Shown here one piece after another: positions 1 to 5,263 of a stretch of DNA of 6,865 nucleotides (positions within the stretch are counted from its first letter, which is position 1; each line of letters begins with the position of its first letter). The stretch is from Candidatus Kaiserbacteria bacterium. GTDB taxonomy: Bacteria > Patescibacteriota > Minisyncoccia > Phycocordibacterales > UBA12088. Under the pieces are notes generated by a model. It made no database searches and was not told the origin of the DNA. It saw only the letters and a list, made by a program, of their open reading frames with translations. The position numbers and the translations under genes were made by a program. The stretch spans positions 1-6,865 of the forward strand of contig PWVU01000131.1 of the NCBI GenBank assembly GCA_003561715.1, read 5' to 3'.

Positions 1-341
1 ACGAATCGGCGACATTCCACTACTTCTTCACGCGTAAAGTATCGCTCGCGTTTTCGTCCGAGGTATATATTTATTTCCCGGGGGGCTTCGGGACGCTGGA
101 CGAGTTTTTTGAAATTCTGACCCTGGTGCAGACCAAAAAGATCCAGCCGCTTCCAATCATTTTGGTAGGACGTGACTACTGGTCGCCCTTGGTAGAATGG
201 ATGCGCACAACAGTTCTTGAGCGCTATCAGGGTATACATGAAGATGATCTTTCCCTTTTTCATGTTGTCGACACAGCTGAAGAAGCGATTGAGGTAGCCA
301 ATAGATATGTACCTGAAAGCGAACGCACGTTGAAATCTTAA
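1..341 (+). CDS. LOG family protein (TIGR00730-like), 3' end only
   Basis: The reading frame is open from base 3 (codons start at 3, 6, 9...) to the TAA at 339-341, giving 112 visible residues; the start lies before the window. Visible residues 26-34 (78-104) read PGGFGTLDE, the PGGxGTxxE nucleotide-binding signature of the LOG/'lysine decarboxylase-like' Rossmann family. The upstream FTRKVSLA stretch (residues 9-16) supplies the Arg-Lys that precedes that motif in the family, and EILTLVQTKKI follows it as expected. Family members with tested activity cleave nucleoside 5'-monophosphates to base plus ribose 5-phosphate (cytokinin activation in plants, nucleotide salvage in bacteria); the substrate here is not shown. 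It is cytoplasmic by family. It ends 11 nt before pgi and is probably co-transcribed with it. An ATG/GTG start inside the visible part (for example GTG at 126) would cut the active-site motif off, so I reject it. Confidence 0.93.
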   Translation, partial: ESATFHYFFTRKVSLAFSSEVYIYFPGGFGTLDEFFEILTLVQTKKIQPLPIILVGRDYWSPLVEWMRTTVLERYQGIHEDDLSLFHVVDTAEEAIEVANRYVPESERTLKS

Positions 342-352
342 TCTACGTTAGT

Positions 353-1675
353 ATGTTGCAATTTGGTCATGCCGAAACAGCGCGTGTGTCGAAGCAAAAA
401 CACCTCGCACTAACCGAGCAACTTGAGCAATACAGACTTGCGCTTGAAGAGGTTGCGCATCACAATGACTACGCCGACGATGAGGGGTCGATCAATTTGC
501 CGGCGGATGCCGGTTTGCGTGAGCACGTTTTGCAGTGTGCGGACGCGCTCGCCACACCGGATCTAAAGTATATATTTGTGATAGGTATCGGCGGGTCGAA
601 TCTCGGCACAAAAGCGGTGTATGACGCGCTCGGCGGTTCGTTCGATACTATTGCGCCTCATCGTCCGCAGCTTATTTTCCTTGACACAATCGCGCCCCAA
701 CAGCTTACGCTTCTCAAGGAATTGGTCGCCTCGCGTATTCGCGGACCGGAAGAGTTTGTCTGTGTCATCATCAGCAAGTCCGGCTCGACCGCTGAGTCGA
801 TATTCAATGCGGAGCTACTGCTCACAAGTGTGCGAGAACGTTTTGGAAAGGCGGGGAATGCGCGGGTGGTAGCAATTACCGATGACGGCTCAGCGCTTGC
901 ACAGCATGCCGATGGCTTGAATATTCGTACTCTCTTTATTCCGGAAAAGGTGGGCGGGCGCTTCTCGGTATTGTCTGCGGTCGGTCTACTGCCGCTTGCG
1001 CTTGCCGGGGTTTCGATAGAAGAATTGCATAAGGGTGCATTGGACATGAGAAATGCGTGTCTTGCGGATTCCGATGAGAACGCCGCCAGGGCGGGCGCAG
1101 TAGCGCTGTTTGCCAACTACCTTGAGGGCGTTGCGGTGCATGATATGTTCTTATTCGATCCACGTTTGCACTCGCTTGGTCTGTGGTATCGTCAGCTCTT
1201 GGGAGAATCGGTTGGTAAAGAGAAAAATCGCGAAGGAAAGGTGGTGCATACGGGTATACTTCCCACGGTGTCGATCGGTTCGACCGATTTGCACTCAGTC
1301 GGTCAGCTGTATTTGGGCGGTCCCAAAAGCCTCTTTACGACATTTGTGGAGGTGCTGGATGCGGGAGTGCCCGATCTGTCTATGCCGCACGAGCGTTTCT
1401 TTCCGCATTTGGTGCCAATGCTTGATGGAACAAGTGCAGATGCAGTGAGCGGCGCGATCGTTGAGGGGACGAAGATCGCCTATCACAAAGCGGAACTTCC
1501 GTTTGCAGAAGTGGCGCTTGATGCTGTCTCGCCCTATACCCTGGGCGCTTTTATGCAAATGCACATGATGCAGGTTATGTATGTGGCGGTTTTGATGTTC
1601 GTTAATGCCTTCGATCAGCCTAATGTCGAGGCGTATAAGACAGAGACCAAACGAATATTGGAGTCGGGGGCGTAA
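353..1675 (+). CDS. pgi: glucose-6-phosphate isomerase
   Basis: A 440-residue protein, the usual size for the short Bacillus-type phosphoglucose isomerase, which interconverts glucose-6-phosphate and fructose-6-phosphate in the cytoplasm. In order: the first SIS sugar-phosphate domain begins with VIGIGGSNLGTKAVY (76-90); the phosphate-binding ISKSGSTAES follows at 140-149; GGRFS (201-205) carries the active-site Arg203; LLGESVGKEKN (282-292) carries the catalytic base Glu285; DLHSVGQ (312-318) carries the ring-opening His314; and the C-terminal signature NAFDQPNVEAYK (418-429) ends in the catalytic Lys429. All the residues expected by family knowledge are present. The signature has Asn424 where most members have Gly (DQPGVE). 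The ATG at 353 is 11 nt after the LOG stop and no strong Shine-Dalgarno precedes it. The gene ends 8 nt before the Nudix gene, supporting an operon. Confidence 0.98.
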   Translation: MLQFGHAETARVSKQKHLALTEQLEQYRLALEEVAHHNDYADDEGSINLPADAGLREHVLQCADALATPDLKYIFVIGIGGSNLGTKAVYDALGGSFDTIAPHRPQLIFLDTIAPQQLTLLKELVASRIRGPEEFVCVIISKSGSTAESIFNAELLLTSVRERFGKAGNARVVAITDDGSALAQHADGLNIRTLFIPEKVGGRFSVLSAVGLLPLALAGVSIEELHKGALDMRNACLADSDENAARAGAVALFANYLEGVAVHDMFLFDPRLHSLGLWYRQLLGESVGKEKNREGKVVHTGILPTVSIGSTDLHSVGQLYLGGPKSLFTTFVEVLDAGVPDLSMPHERFFPHLVPMLDGTSADAVSGAIVEGTKIAYHKAELPFAEVALDAVSPYTLGAFMQMHMMQVMYVAVLMFVNAFDQPNVEAYKTETKRILESGA

Positions 1676-1683
1676 TACCGTAT

Positions 1684-2205
1684 ATGTCTGAGTACAAACC
1701 GGTGACTGTAGTCGATACAGATGACAATCCACTGGGCGGCATGTCTTTCAGCGATGCATTAGCTACGCGGGCTATACGTCGTCTTGCCAAAGTGTTTATT
1801 CGTCGCTCATCCGGTGAATTATTTTTACAGAAACGCAGTGAAACAATTGCGCTCTACCCCGGGGTACTTGATCAATCCGCGGGAGGACATGTGGACTGGG
1901 GAGATAGCTACGAAGAGACTGCTCACAAGGAGTTGCGCGAAGAGCTGGGAATAGATACGGAGTTGTACGAGATAGCGTATCTTTATGCTGAGGAGAAAGG
2001 TATCGGAAACCCTTCATTGTATACATGGAGCAAGATATATCTTGGCACCTACGATGGTGATCTTACCTATGCGCCGGAAGAAGTTGCGGGTGGCGAGTGG
2101 CTTTTGGTTGCGGAGATCGATGAGCGTTTGCGCACTGATCCCGACGCATTCGTGCCGGCATTTCATGAGGTATGGCGGGTGTCCAGAGATGCGCTTCTCT
2201 CGTGA
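1684..2205 (+). CDS. Nudix hydrolase (YfcD/IDI-like subfamily)
   Basis: A 173-residue single-domain Nudix protein. The Nudix box spans residues 68-90: G68-HVDWG-D74-...-K82-E83-L84-R85-E86-E87-L88-G89-I90. The metal-binding glutamates of the REUxEE core (E83, E86, E87) are intact, but the consensus GX5E glutamate is Asp74 and the consensus Arg is Lys82, both conservative. The flanking layout (VVDTDDNPLG near the start, FLQKRS at 47-52, then LDQSAGGHVD) is that of the isopentenyl-diphosphate-isomerase-like Nudix group. The catalytic cysteine segment of true type 1 IPP isomerase is replaced by QSAGGHV, so I call it a diphosphate hydrolase and not an isomerase; the substrate is unknown. It starts 8 nt after pgi, has no clear Shine-Dalgarno of its own, and is probably the third gene of the operon. 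The stop is TGA. Confidence 0.92.
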   Translation: MSEYKPVTVVDTDDNPLGGMSFSDALATRAIRRLAKVFIRRSSGELFLQKRSETIALYPGVLDQSAGGHVDWGDSYEETAHKELREELGIDTELYEIAYLYAEEKGIGNPSLYTWSKIYLGTYDGDLTYAPEEVAGGEWLLVAEIDERLRTDPDAFVPAFHEVWRVSRDALLS

Positions 2206-2214
2206 GATATAGTA
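2204..2214 (+). repeat. GAGATATAGTA word at a stop codon, copy 1
   Basis: The 11-mer GAGATATAGTA begins inside the Nudix TGA stop codon. An identical 11-mer begins at the EVE-gene stop codon (4586-4596). It contains TATAGT, and at this copy it runs into TATACT (2213-2218), which could be a -10 box. No matching -35 is visible at 16-18 bp, so promoter status is unproven. Confidence 0.35.
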
Positions 2215-2234
2215 TACTGATCAATAGTGCGCGT

Positions 2235-2255
2235 ATGCAATGTGTGCACATGCAT
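2235..2255 (+). other. imperfect hairpin in the gap before the ROK gene
   Basis: ATGCA (2235-2239) pairs with TGCAT (2251-2255) and, after one bulged A at 2240, TGT pairs with ACA around a small loop. No T-run follows, so it does not look like an intrinsic terminator. It could be a protein-binding dyad or part of a leader RNA. The rest of the 2206-2359 gap is AT-rich, with no TTGACA-like -35 that I can see. Confidence 0.3.
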
Positions 2256-2314
2256 CTGGATTCCTTATACCGATGAGCGATCTATAAAGAAAATCAAAAA
2301 GCATATGTATTACC

Positions 2315-2341
2315 CTATGCGATTCACTTAAGGTCGCATAG
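2315..2341 (+). promoter_or_regulatory. 8-bp perfect inverted repeat upstream of the ROK kinase
   Basis: CTATGCGA (2315-2322) and TCGCATAG (2334-2341) are exact reverse complements separated by 11 nt. The dyad ends 18 nt before the ATG at 2360. No T-run follows, so it is not a terminator. The position and spacing suit either a repressor operator or a hairpin that influences ribosome access; no Shine-Dalgarno is visible between it and the start codon. Function is inferred from position only. Confidence 0.45.
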
Positions 2342-2359
2342 CTACTAACTGTTGTAACC

Positions 2360-3211
2360 ATGTTTATACTCTTTGATATAGGGGGAACGAAGACGCGGGT
2401 TGGCTGTGCACGAGATGACGCACACGTTGGCGAGTGTCTCTCGTTCGATACACCGACAGATCCCCAGGATGCGTGCGCGTGCATTGCACAAGAAGCAAAG
2501 CGACTGCTTGGTCATGAGCAGGTGCGCGGCATTGTGGGTGGGGTTGCCGCGCCGTTAAACAAGGAGCGAACGATAGTGGGCAATGCGCCAAACCTGCCGG
2601 CATGGCGCGGATATGCTTTGCAAGGGGAGCTGGAAAAACGTCTGCATGCTCCGGTGCGGCTAGAAAATGACGCGGCGCTTGCAGGATTGGGAGAGGCACT
2701 ATTCGGCGCGGGGAAAGGGTACCGCATTGTTATGTACATGACCGTGTCAACGGGGGTCGGAGGTGCACGTATAGTAGAGGGGAAGATCGATGCTTGCGCG
2801 TATGGTTTTGAGCCCGGACATCAAATCATCGATATCGATGGCTCGTTGTGTCCGGCATGCAACTCTGTAGAGGCTGAAGGGTTGCTTTCCGGAACTGCAA
2901 CTGAGATTCGGTTTGGTAAAAAAGCTTTTGATGTAAAAATCGAGCGCGTGTGGGAAGAGTTGTCGCTGTGGCTTGCGGCTACGCTCAACAATTCGATCGT
3001 GCATTGGTCACCCGATGTGGTTGTGCTGGGTGGTCCAATGATCACCGGTGATCCTGCCATTCCGGTTGATCGTGTTCGCTATCATCTGGAGCGTATTCTC
3101 ACGATCTACCCCGAGCTACCCGCACTCGTGCCGGCGACCCTTACCGACACAGCCGCACTTTACGGTGCGTTAGCCTATACACAGGACACCGTTCGCTGGA
3201 CACATACGTAA
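2360..3211 (+). CDS. ROK family sugar kinase (glucokinase-like)
   Basis: A 283-residue ROK (repressor/ORF/kinase) protein without a DNA-binding N-terminus, so a kinase and not a repressor; by family it phosphorylates a hexose with ATP in the cytoplasm. FDIGGTKTRVG (5-15) is the N-terminal phosphate-binding loop. LENDAALAG (101-109) contains the catalytic base Asp104. STGVGGARI (130-138) is the second phosphate motif. EPGH (151-154) gives the conserved His154, followed by GSLCPACNSVEAEGLLSG (161-178). VVLGGPM (221-227) is the C-terminal ATP-binding segment. Odd point: the ROK zinc motif is normally CxCGxxGCxE, but here it is reduced to C164-x-x-C167 with no third cysteine, and is about one residue short before Glu173. 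Its place next to pgi suggests that glucose is a substrate, but mannose, fructose or an amino sugar cannot be excluded. Confidence 0.93.
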   Translation: MFILFDIGGTKTRVGCARDDAHVGECLSFDTPTDPQDACACIAQEAKRLLGHEQVRGIVGGVAAPLNKERTIVGNAPNLPAWRGYALQGELEKRLHAPVRLENDAALAGLGEALFGAGKGYRIVMYMTVSTGVGGARIVEGKIDACAYGFEPGHQIIDIDGSLCPACNSVEAEGLLSGTATEIRFGKKAFDVKIERVWEELSLWLAATLNNSIVHWSPDVVVLGGPMITGDPAIPVDRVRYHLERILTIYPELPALVPATLTDTAALYGALAYTQDTVRWTHT

Positions 3212-3215
3212 GCTA

Positions 3216-3246
3216 TTGACATATAACGGAAATAATCGTGTATAAA
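3216..3246 (+). promoter_or_regulatory. candidate promoter P1 (TTGACA - 19 - TATAAA)
   Basis: A consensus -35, TTGACA (3216-3221), lies 5 nt after the ROK stop codon, and TATAAA (3241-3246) follows after 19 bp, slightly longer than the 16-18 bp optimum. A start near 3253 would give an RNA that meets the T-run hairpin at 3337-3360 about 100 nt later. It reads away from the ROK gene. Confidence 0.45.
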
Positions 3247-3303
3247 ATACTCATTATACGCATATTGTAAGCCACGAAATCGCTGCTTTAGATCCGAAAA
3301 AAC

Positions 3304-3331
3304 TTGACATAGATAAATAGTATGCTATAAT
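3304..3331 (+). promoter_or_regulatory. strong sigma-70-type promoter P2 (TTGACA - 16 - TATAAT, extended -10)
   Basis: TTGACA (3304-3309) and TATAAT (3326-3331) are both perfect consensus hexamers with a 16-bp spacer, and TGC (3323-3325) directly before the -10 makes it an extended -10. The expected start is about 3338. It drives the transglycosylase gene, giving a leader of about 60 nt before the ATG at 3400. Confidence 0.85.
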
Positions 3332-3336
3332 GGATG

Positions 3337-3360
3337 AAATCCGGTTCAGCCGGTTTTTTT
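3337..3360 (+). terminator. terminator-like hairpin plus T7 at the predicted P2 start
   Basis: CCGG (3341-3344) pairs with CCGG (3350-3353), extended by a T-G wobble around a TCA loop, and is followed by seven T residues (3354-3360). AAA (3337-3339) can also pair with TTT (3355-3357) across a T-T mismatch. This has the form of a short intrinsic terminator. Its placement is unusual because it begins at the predicted first bases of the P2 transcript. It could end read-through from ROK and P1 while leaving P2 transcripts untouched, since the RNA would be too short for normal elongation-complex termination. It could instead act as a 5' stabilising hairpin. Confidence 0.6.
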
Positions 3361-3384
3361 CGTACACGCAGCTACCGTACCTTC

Positions 3385-3389
3385 AGGAG
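3385..3389 (+). promoter_or_regulatory. Shine-Dalgarno AGGAG deciding the transglycosylase start
   Basis: AGGAG lies 10 nt before the ATG at 3400 and is the clearest ribosome binding site in the window. It favours 3400 over the in-frame ATG at 3334, which is at or upstream of the predicted P2 transcription start and would make the hairpin/T-run coding. Confidence 0.65.
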
Positions 3390-3399
3390 AATCAACAAT

Positions 3400-3960
3400 A
3401 TGCTTGGTCGGCTCTTGCAGGGAAGTACTAGGGTGTCGAATTTGAAACATAATCATTGGCTTATAATAGGCATCATCGCTTTGGTCACCGCACTTGTTAG
3501 TGCACCGACACAGAACGTAGACGCTATGCAGTTTGAGTTGCTTCAGAGTACATACGTTGCAGAAGCAGCCGAACATCAGTTCATTGGCGATGAAAGGGAA
3601 GAGAGGAAAGAGAGTACAGATGAAACTACCGAATCTGAAGTGGAGTTGACGACGGAAGAGTATGTGCGCGCATACTTTTCCGACATCCCGGTCATGCAAG
3701 ATATCGCGTGGTGTGAAAGCCGCTTCCGTCACTATGACAGTACCGGAAAGCCCTTGCGAAATATGCAGGGATCAAGCGCGATCGGTGTAATGCAGATCAT
3801 GTCTTCATTGCATCAAGAGCCGGCACAACGCCTGGGACACGATATAACAACGTTGGAAGGTAACATGGCATACGCGCGACATTTGTACGAGCGAAATGGT
3901 ACGCGCGATTGGAACGCATCGCGTCACTGTTGGGAGCAGAAACGGCTTGCGCGAAACTAA
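3400..3960 (+). CDS. membrane-anchored SLT-type lytic transglycosylase-like protein
   Basis: A 186-residue protein from the ATG at 3400. Residues 1-18 are basic, 19-35 (HWLIIGIIALVTALVSA) form one hydrophobic segment serving as a signal or membrane anchor, and 60-90 are a very acidic Glu/Thr-rich linker. The catalytic domain is at about 91-180: IAWCESRFR (102-110) carries the expected catalytic Glu106, GVMQIM (129-134) matches the SLT GxMQI motif, and GNMAYARHLYERNG with WNASRHCW (154-178) matches the C-terminal part of the fold. Family members cleave the MurNAc-GlcNAc bond of peptidoglycan outside the membrane; the role here (growth, secretion or surface assembly) is inferred. The domain is small compared with Slt70 but complete in its motifs. 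Cys105 and Cys177 flank the domain and might form a disulfide. The start at 3334 would add 22 residues and is rejected on promoter and ribosome-site grounds. Confidence 0.88.
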   Translation: MLGRLLQGSTRVSNLKHNHWLIIGIIALVTALVSAPTQNVDAMQFELLQSTYVAEAAEHQFIGDEREERKESTDETTESEVELTTEEYVRAYFSDIPVMQDIAWCESRFRHYDSTGKPLRNMQGSSAIGVMQIMSSLHQEPAQRLGHDITTLEGNMAYARHLYERNGTRDWNASRHCWEQKRLARN

Positions 3961-3995
3961 CTCTTCTATTACGTAGTCAGTAGCATATAGTAGTG

Positions 3996-4019
3996 CCATG
4001 CGCGGATATCCGCGCATGG
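3996..4019 (+). terminator. perfect 24-bp palindrome after the transglycosylase gene
   Basis: The half-site CCATGCGCGGAT is followed immediately by its exact reverse complement. As RNA it would fold into a stem of about 9-10 bp with a small loop. Only TTTGTT follows (4020-4025), so the U-tract is weak for an intrinsic terminator. It lies 36 nt after the stop codon and about 70 nt before the EVE gene. A terminator is the simplest reading; a dimeric-protein binding site is the alternative. Confidence 0.5.
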
Positions 4020-4088
4020 TTTGTTGAGTGGTATCTCTGTTCTCTGGTGTTGTGGCTCGCAGTGTTATACCATGATACAAACTAATCT

Positions 4089-4586
4089 ATGACAGCTTCC
4101 TCTACCAGATCGACTGCGCACGAACCTCATTATTGGCTGATGAAAAGCGAACCATCTTGTTTTTCGATAGACGACCTGAAGAAGGCAAAGATCGCGCCAT
4201 GGGATGGTGTTCGCAATTATCAGGCACGTAATTATATGCGTGACGATATGCGTACAGGAGATATTGTGTTATTTTATCATTCAAATTGTGCCGAACCTGG
4301 TGTTGTAGGGGTAGCTTCTGTTGCCGGGGAAGCATACCCTGATCACACCGCTTGGGATCCCCACAGCGAACACCCCGACCCTCGCTCGACCCCGGAGCGT
4401 CCATTGTGGTATATGGTCGACGTTGCATACGTCGATACCTTTGCCAAACCGGTCACGCTTCGTATATTGAAAGCAGATCCATTCTTTGCGAACATGCTTG
4501 TTGTTCAACGAGGCCAGCGGCTTTCCATACAGCCGGTAGAAAAGAGGCATGCGAAGCGCATTATCTCACTCGGAATGCGCAAGTAG
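4089..4586 (+). CDS. EVE domain-containing protein
   Basis: A 165-residue protein that is almost entirely one EVE domain, a PUA-like fold. Diagnostic stretches in order: YWLMKSEP (15-22), FSIDDL (25-30), PWDGVRNYQARNYM (37-50), MRTGDIVLFYHSN (54-66), PGVVGVASV (70-78), AYPDHTAWDP (82-91), and VVQRGQRLSIQPV (138-150) with EKRHAKRIISLG closing the domain. The length matches the widespread thymocyte-nuclear-protein-1-like group. EVE domains bind modified bases in DNA or RNA in a cage of aromatic residues (family knowledge); some are fused to restriction nucleases, others are stand-alone with housekeeping or translation-linked roles. Nothing next to this gene points to defence. The ATG at 4089 lacks a clear Shine-Dalgarno; AT-rich TTATAC (4065-4070) and TGATAC (4073-4078) just upstream are possible weak -10 boxes. 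Confidence 0.95.
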   Translation: MTASSTRSTAHEPHYWLMKSEPSCFSIDDLKKAKIAPWDGVRNYQARNYMRDDMRTGDIVLFYHSNCAEPGVVGVASVAGEAYPDHTAWDPHSEHPDPRSTPERPLWYMVDVAYVDTFAKPVTLRILKADPFFANMLVVQRGQRLSIQPVEKRHAKRIISLGMRK

Positions 4587-4596
4587 AGATATAGTA
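4586..4596 (+). repeat. GAGATATAGTA word at a stop codon, copy 2
   Basis: This is the same 11-mer as at 2204-2214, here starting at the last base of the EVE TAG stop codon and 24 nt before the next start codon. A related TATAGT occurs at 3986-3991 after the transglycosylase gene. It may be an intercistronic -10-like element. Confidence 0.35.
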
Positions 4597-4620
4597 GCTA
4601 TTTGAGTCTATGCTCATTAC

Positions 4621-4845
4621 ATGCTATCTTCTTCGGGTCACATGGTTTTCTTCTTGATCTTCATCAAGATTGTGGTGGGAATCGTATTGGTTCCTCTTCA
4701 GTTTTTGGTGCATTATACGTGGCCGGTTCTTGAGCGAGAGGATGTAGAGACATGGAAGCGAGTTGTACTTGGCATGGTTATTTTGCCGATTGCCGGCCTG
4801 CTTTGGCTCACGGTACCGTGGTGGGAAAAATTGTATGAATTTTGA
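4621..4845 (+). CDS. small two-helix membrane protein, unknown function
   Basis: A 74-residue hypothetical protein that I do not recognise. Residues 9-30 and 47-66 form two long hydrophobic segments. They are joined by a short charged stretch (LEREDVETWKR, 37-47), and the tail PWWEKLYEF is rich in aromatic residues typical of a membrane interface. This predicts a helical hairpin in the cytoplasmic membrane; by charge, the basic/acidic connecting loop is probably cytoplasmic, which is inference. It begins 34 nt after the EVE stop and could share its transcript. The start could be ATG 4621 or ATG 4642 (residue 8); the upstream ATG at 4610 is in another frame. No ribosome site is visible. Coding status rests on the clean amphipathic pattern and the position between genes. 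Confidence 0.65.
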   Translation: MLSSSGHMVFFLIFIKIVVGIVLVPLQFLVHYTWPVLEREDVETWKRVVLGMVILPIAGLLWLTVPWWEKLYEF

Positions 4846-4909
4846 CCAGTATTCACGTTTCACTTATCCCCATCTTTCAACAAAATCACCCCAATTCATA
4901 ACGCTTTTT

Positions 4910-4918
4910 TGCTAAAAT
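4910..4918 (+). promoter_or_regulatory. extended -10 promoter element (TGcTAAAAT)
   Basis: TAAAAT (4913-4918) is preceded by TGC, giving an extended -10. No good -35 is present at the normal distance, which extended -10 promoters tolerate. The predicted start is near 4925, just before the hairpin at 4927-4946. Confidence 0.5.
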
Positions 4919-4926
4919 AGCTCTAT

Positions 4927-4946
4927 CCGCTACACCTTTGTGGCGG
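4927..4946 (+). other. 8-bp hairpin at the predicted 5' end of the leader RNA
   Basis: CCGCTACA (4927-4934) pairs with TGTGGCGG (4939-4946), with one T-G wobble, around a CCTT loop. It starts 2-3 nt after the expected transcription start and is followed by GGG and not by T, so it resembles a 5' protective or regulatory stem and not a terminator. Confidence 0.45.
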
Positions 4947-4969
4947 GGGAATTTGAGGACATACCGCAC

Positions 4970-5263
4970 ATGCTTTTCGCGCGCTTGAGACAATCTGCTC
5001 TCCAAGCCTCTCGATGTATATCGAAGCATGTCTTCGCCAGCCGAGGATTCGGTAAGGCGGTTTTCGTGCGCCTGAGGAATGCACTCACACATCAATACAC
5101 GGCTCAATACATGGGAATGAAGTATGAAGTATCACGTATCAGGCGTTGCGTAACCAGGTTACGCAACGCTCCGCGTTCCGCATTTGCTTCATACCTCATA
5201 CCGCATACGTCATACTGCGAAGCTCATATTCGCTCCGCTCCCGCTCGTCCGCTTCATACCTGA
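4970..5263 (+). CDS. possible small basic ORF or remnant N-terminus in the leader
   Basis: ATG 4970 is preceded by GAGGA (4955-4959) at a 10-nt gap, the same spacing as the strong site of the transglycosylase gene, and lies about 45 nt after the predicted start. The frame gives 97 residues, ending at TGA 5261-5263. The first half (to about residue 50) is Arg/Ala/Leu-rich (for example SRGFGKAVFVRLRNALT) and looks protein-like. From 5122 the frame runs through the 7-nt repeats and encodes repetitive SYLIPHTSY-like text that is most likely meaningless. Possible readings: a leader peptide, the stub of a gene interrupted by the repeat cassette, or a chance ORF. It is in a different frame from the 5287 gene. 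No domain is recognised. Confidence 0.22.
   Translation: MLFARLRQSALQASRCISKHVFASRGFGKAVFVRLRNALTHQYTAQYMGMKYEVSRIRRCVTRLRNAPRSAFASYLIPHTSYCEAHIRSAPARPLHT
5122..5142 (+). repeat. heptanucleotide array, left arm (3 x GTATSNN)
   Basis: Three uninterrupted 7-nt units of the form GTATSNN: GTATGAA, then GTATCAC, then GTATCAG. This is the reverse complement of the NNSATAC units in the other two arrays. Over 22 nt (5122-5143) it matches the reverse complement of 5259-5280 at 20 positions; both mismatches fall on the variable S position of a unit. Confidence 0.85.
5143..5169 (+). repeat. perfect 27-nt palindrome (13-bp arms, 1-nt centre)
   Basis: GCGTTGCGTAACC (5143-5155) is followed by A5156 and then its exact reverse complement (5157-5169). 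As RNA it would be a 12-bp stem with a three-base loop; as DNA it could extrude or bind a dimer. It directly abuts the left heptanucleotide array, and no T-run follows, so it is not a terminator. Confidence 0.9.
5188..5215 (+). repeat. heptanucleotide array, middle arm (4 x NNCATAC)
   Basis: Four head-to-tail 7-nt units ending in CATAC, with leading dinucleotides TT, CT, CG and GT. It is preceded by a CGCTCCGC-containing spacer (5167-5187) that resembles the spacer before the third array. Confidence 0.85.

Noticed and set aside
658..1732. Minus-strand and alternative-frame open frames within pgi and the start of the Nudix gene
   Set aside because: pgi and Nudix carry complete catalytic motifs in one frame; the others show no recognisable motif.
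3334..3399. ATG at 3334 as the start of the transglycosylase (adds 22 residues)
   Set aside because: It lies at or upstream of the predicted P2 start (about 3338), and the added codons are the terminator-like hairpin and T-run. ATG 3400 has an AGGAG site.
4089..4845. EVE-based defence system
   Set aside because: The EVE protein is a stand-alone domain with no nuclease, helicase or methyltransferase nearby. Stand-alone EVE proteins are common housekeeping-type genes.
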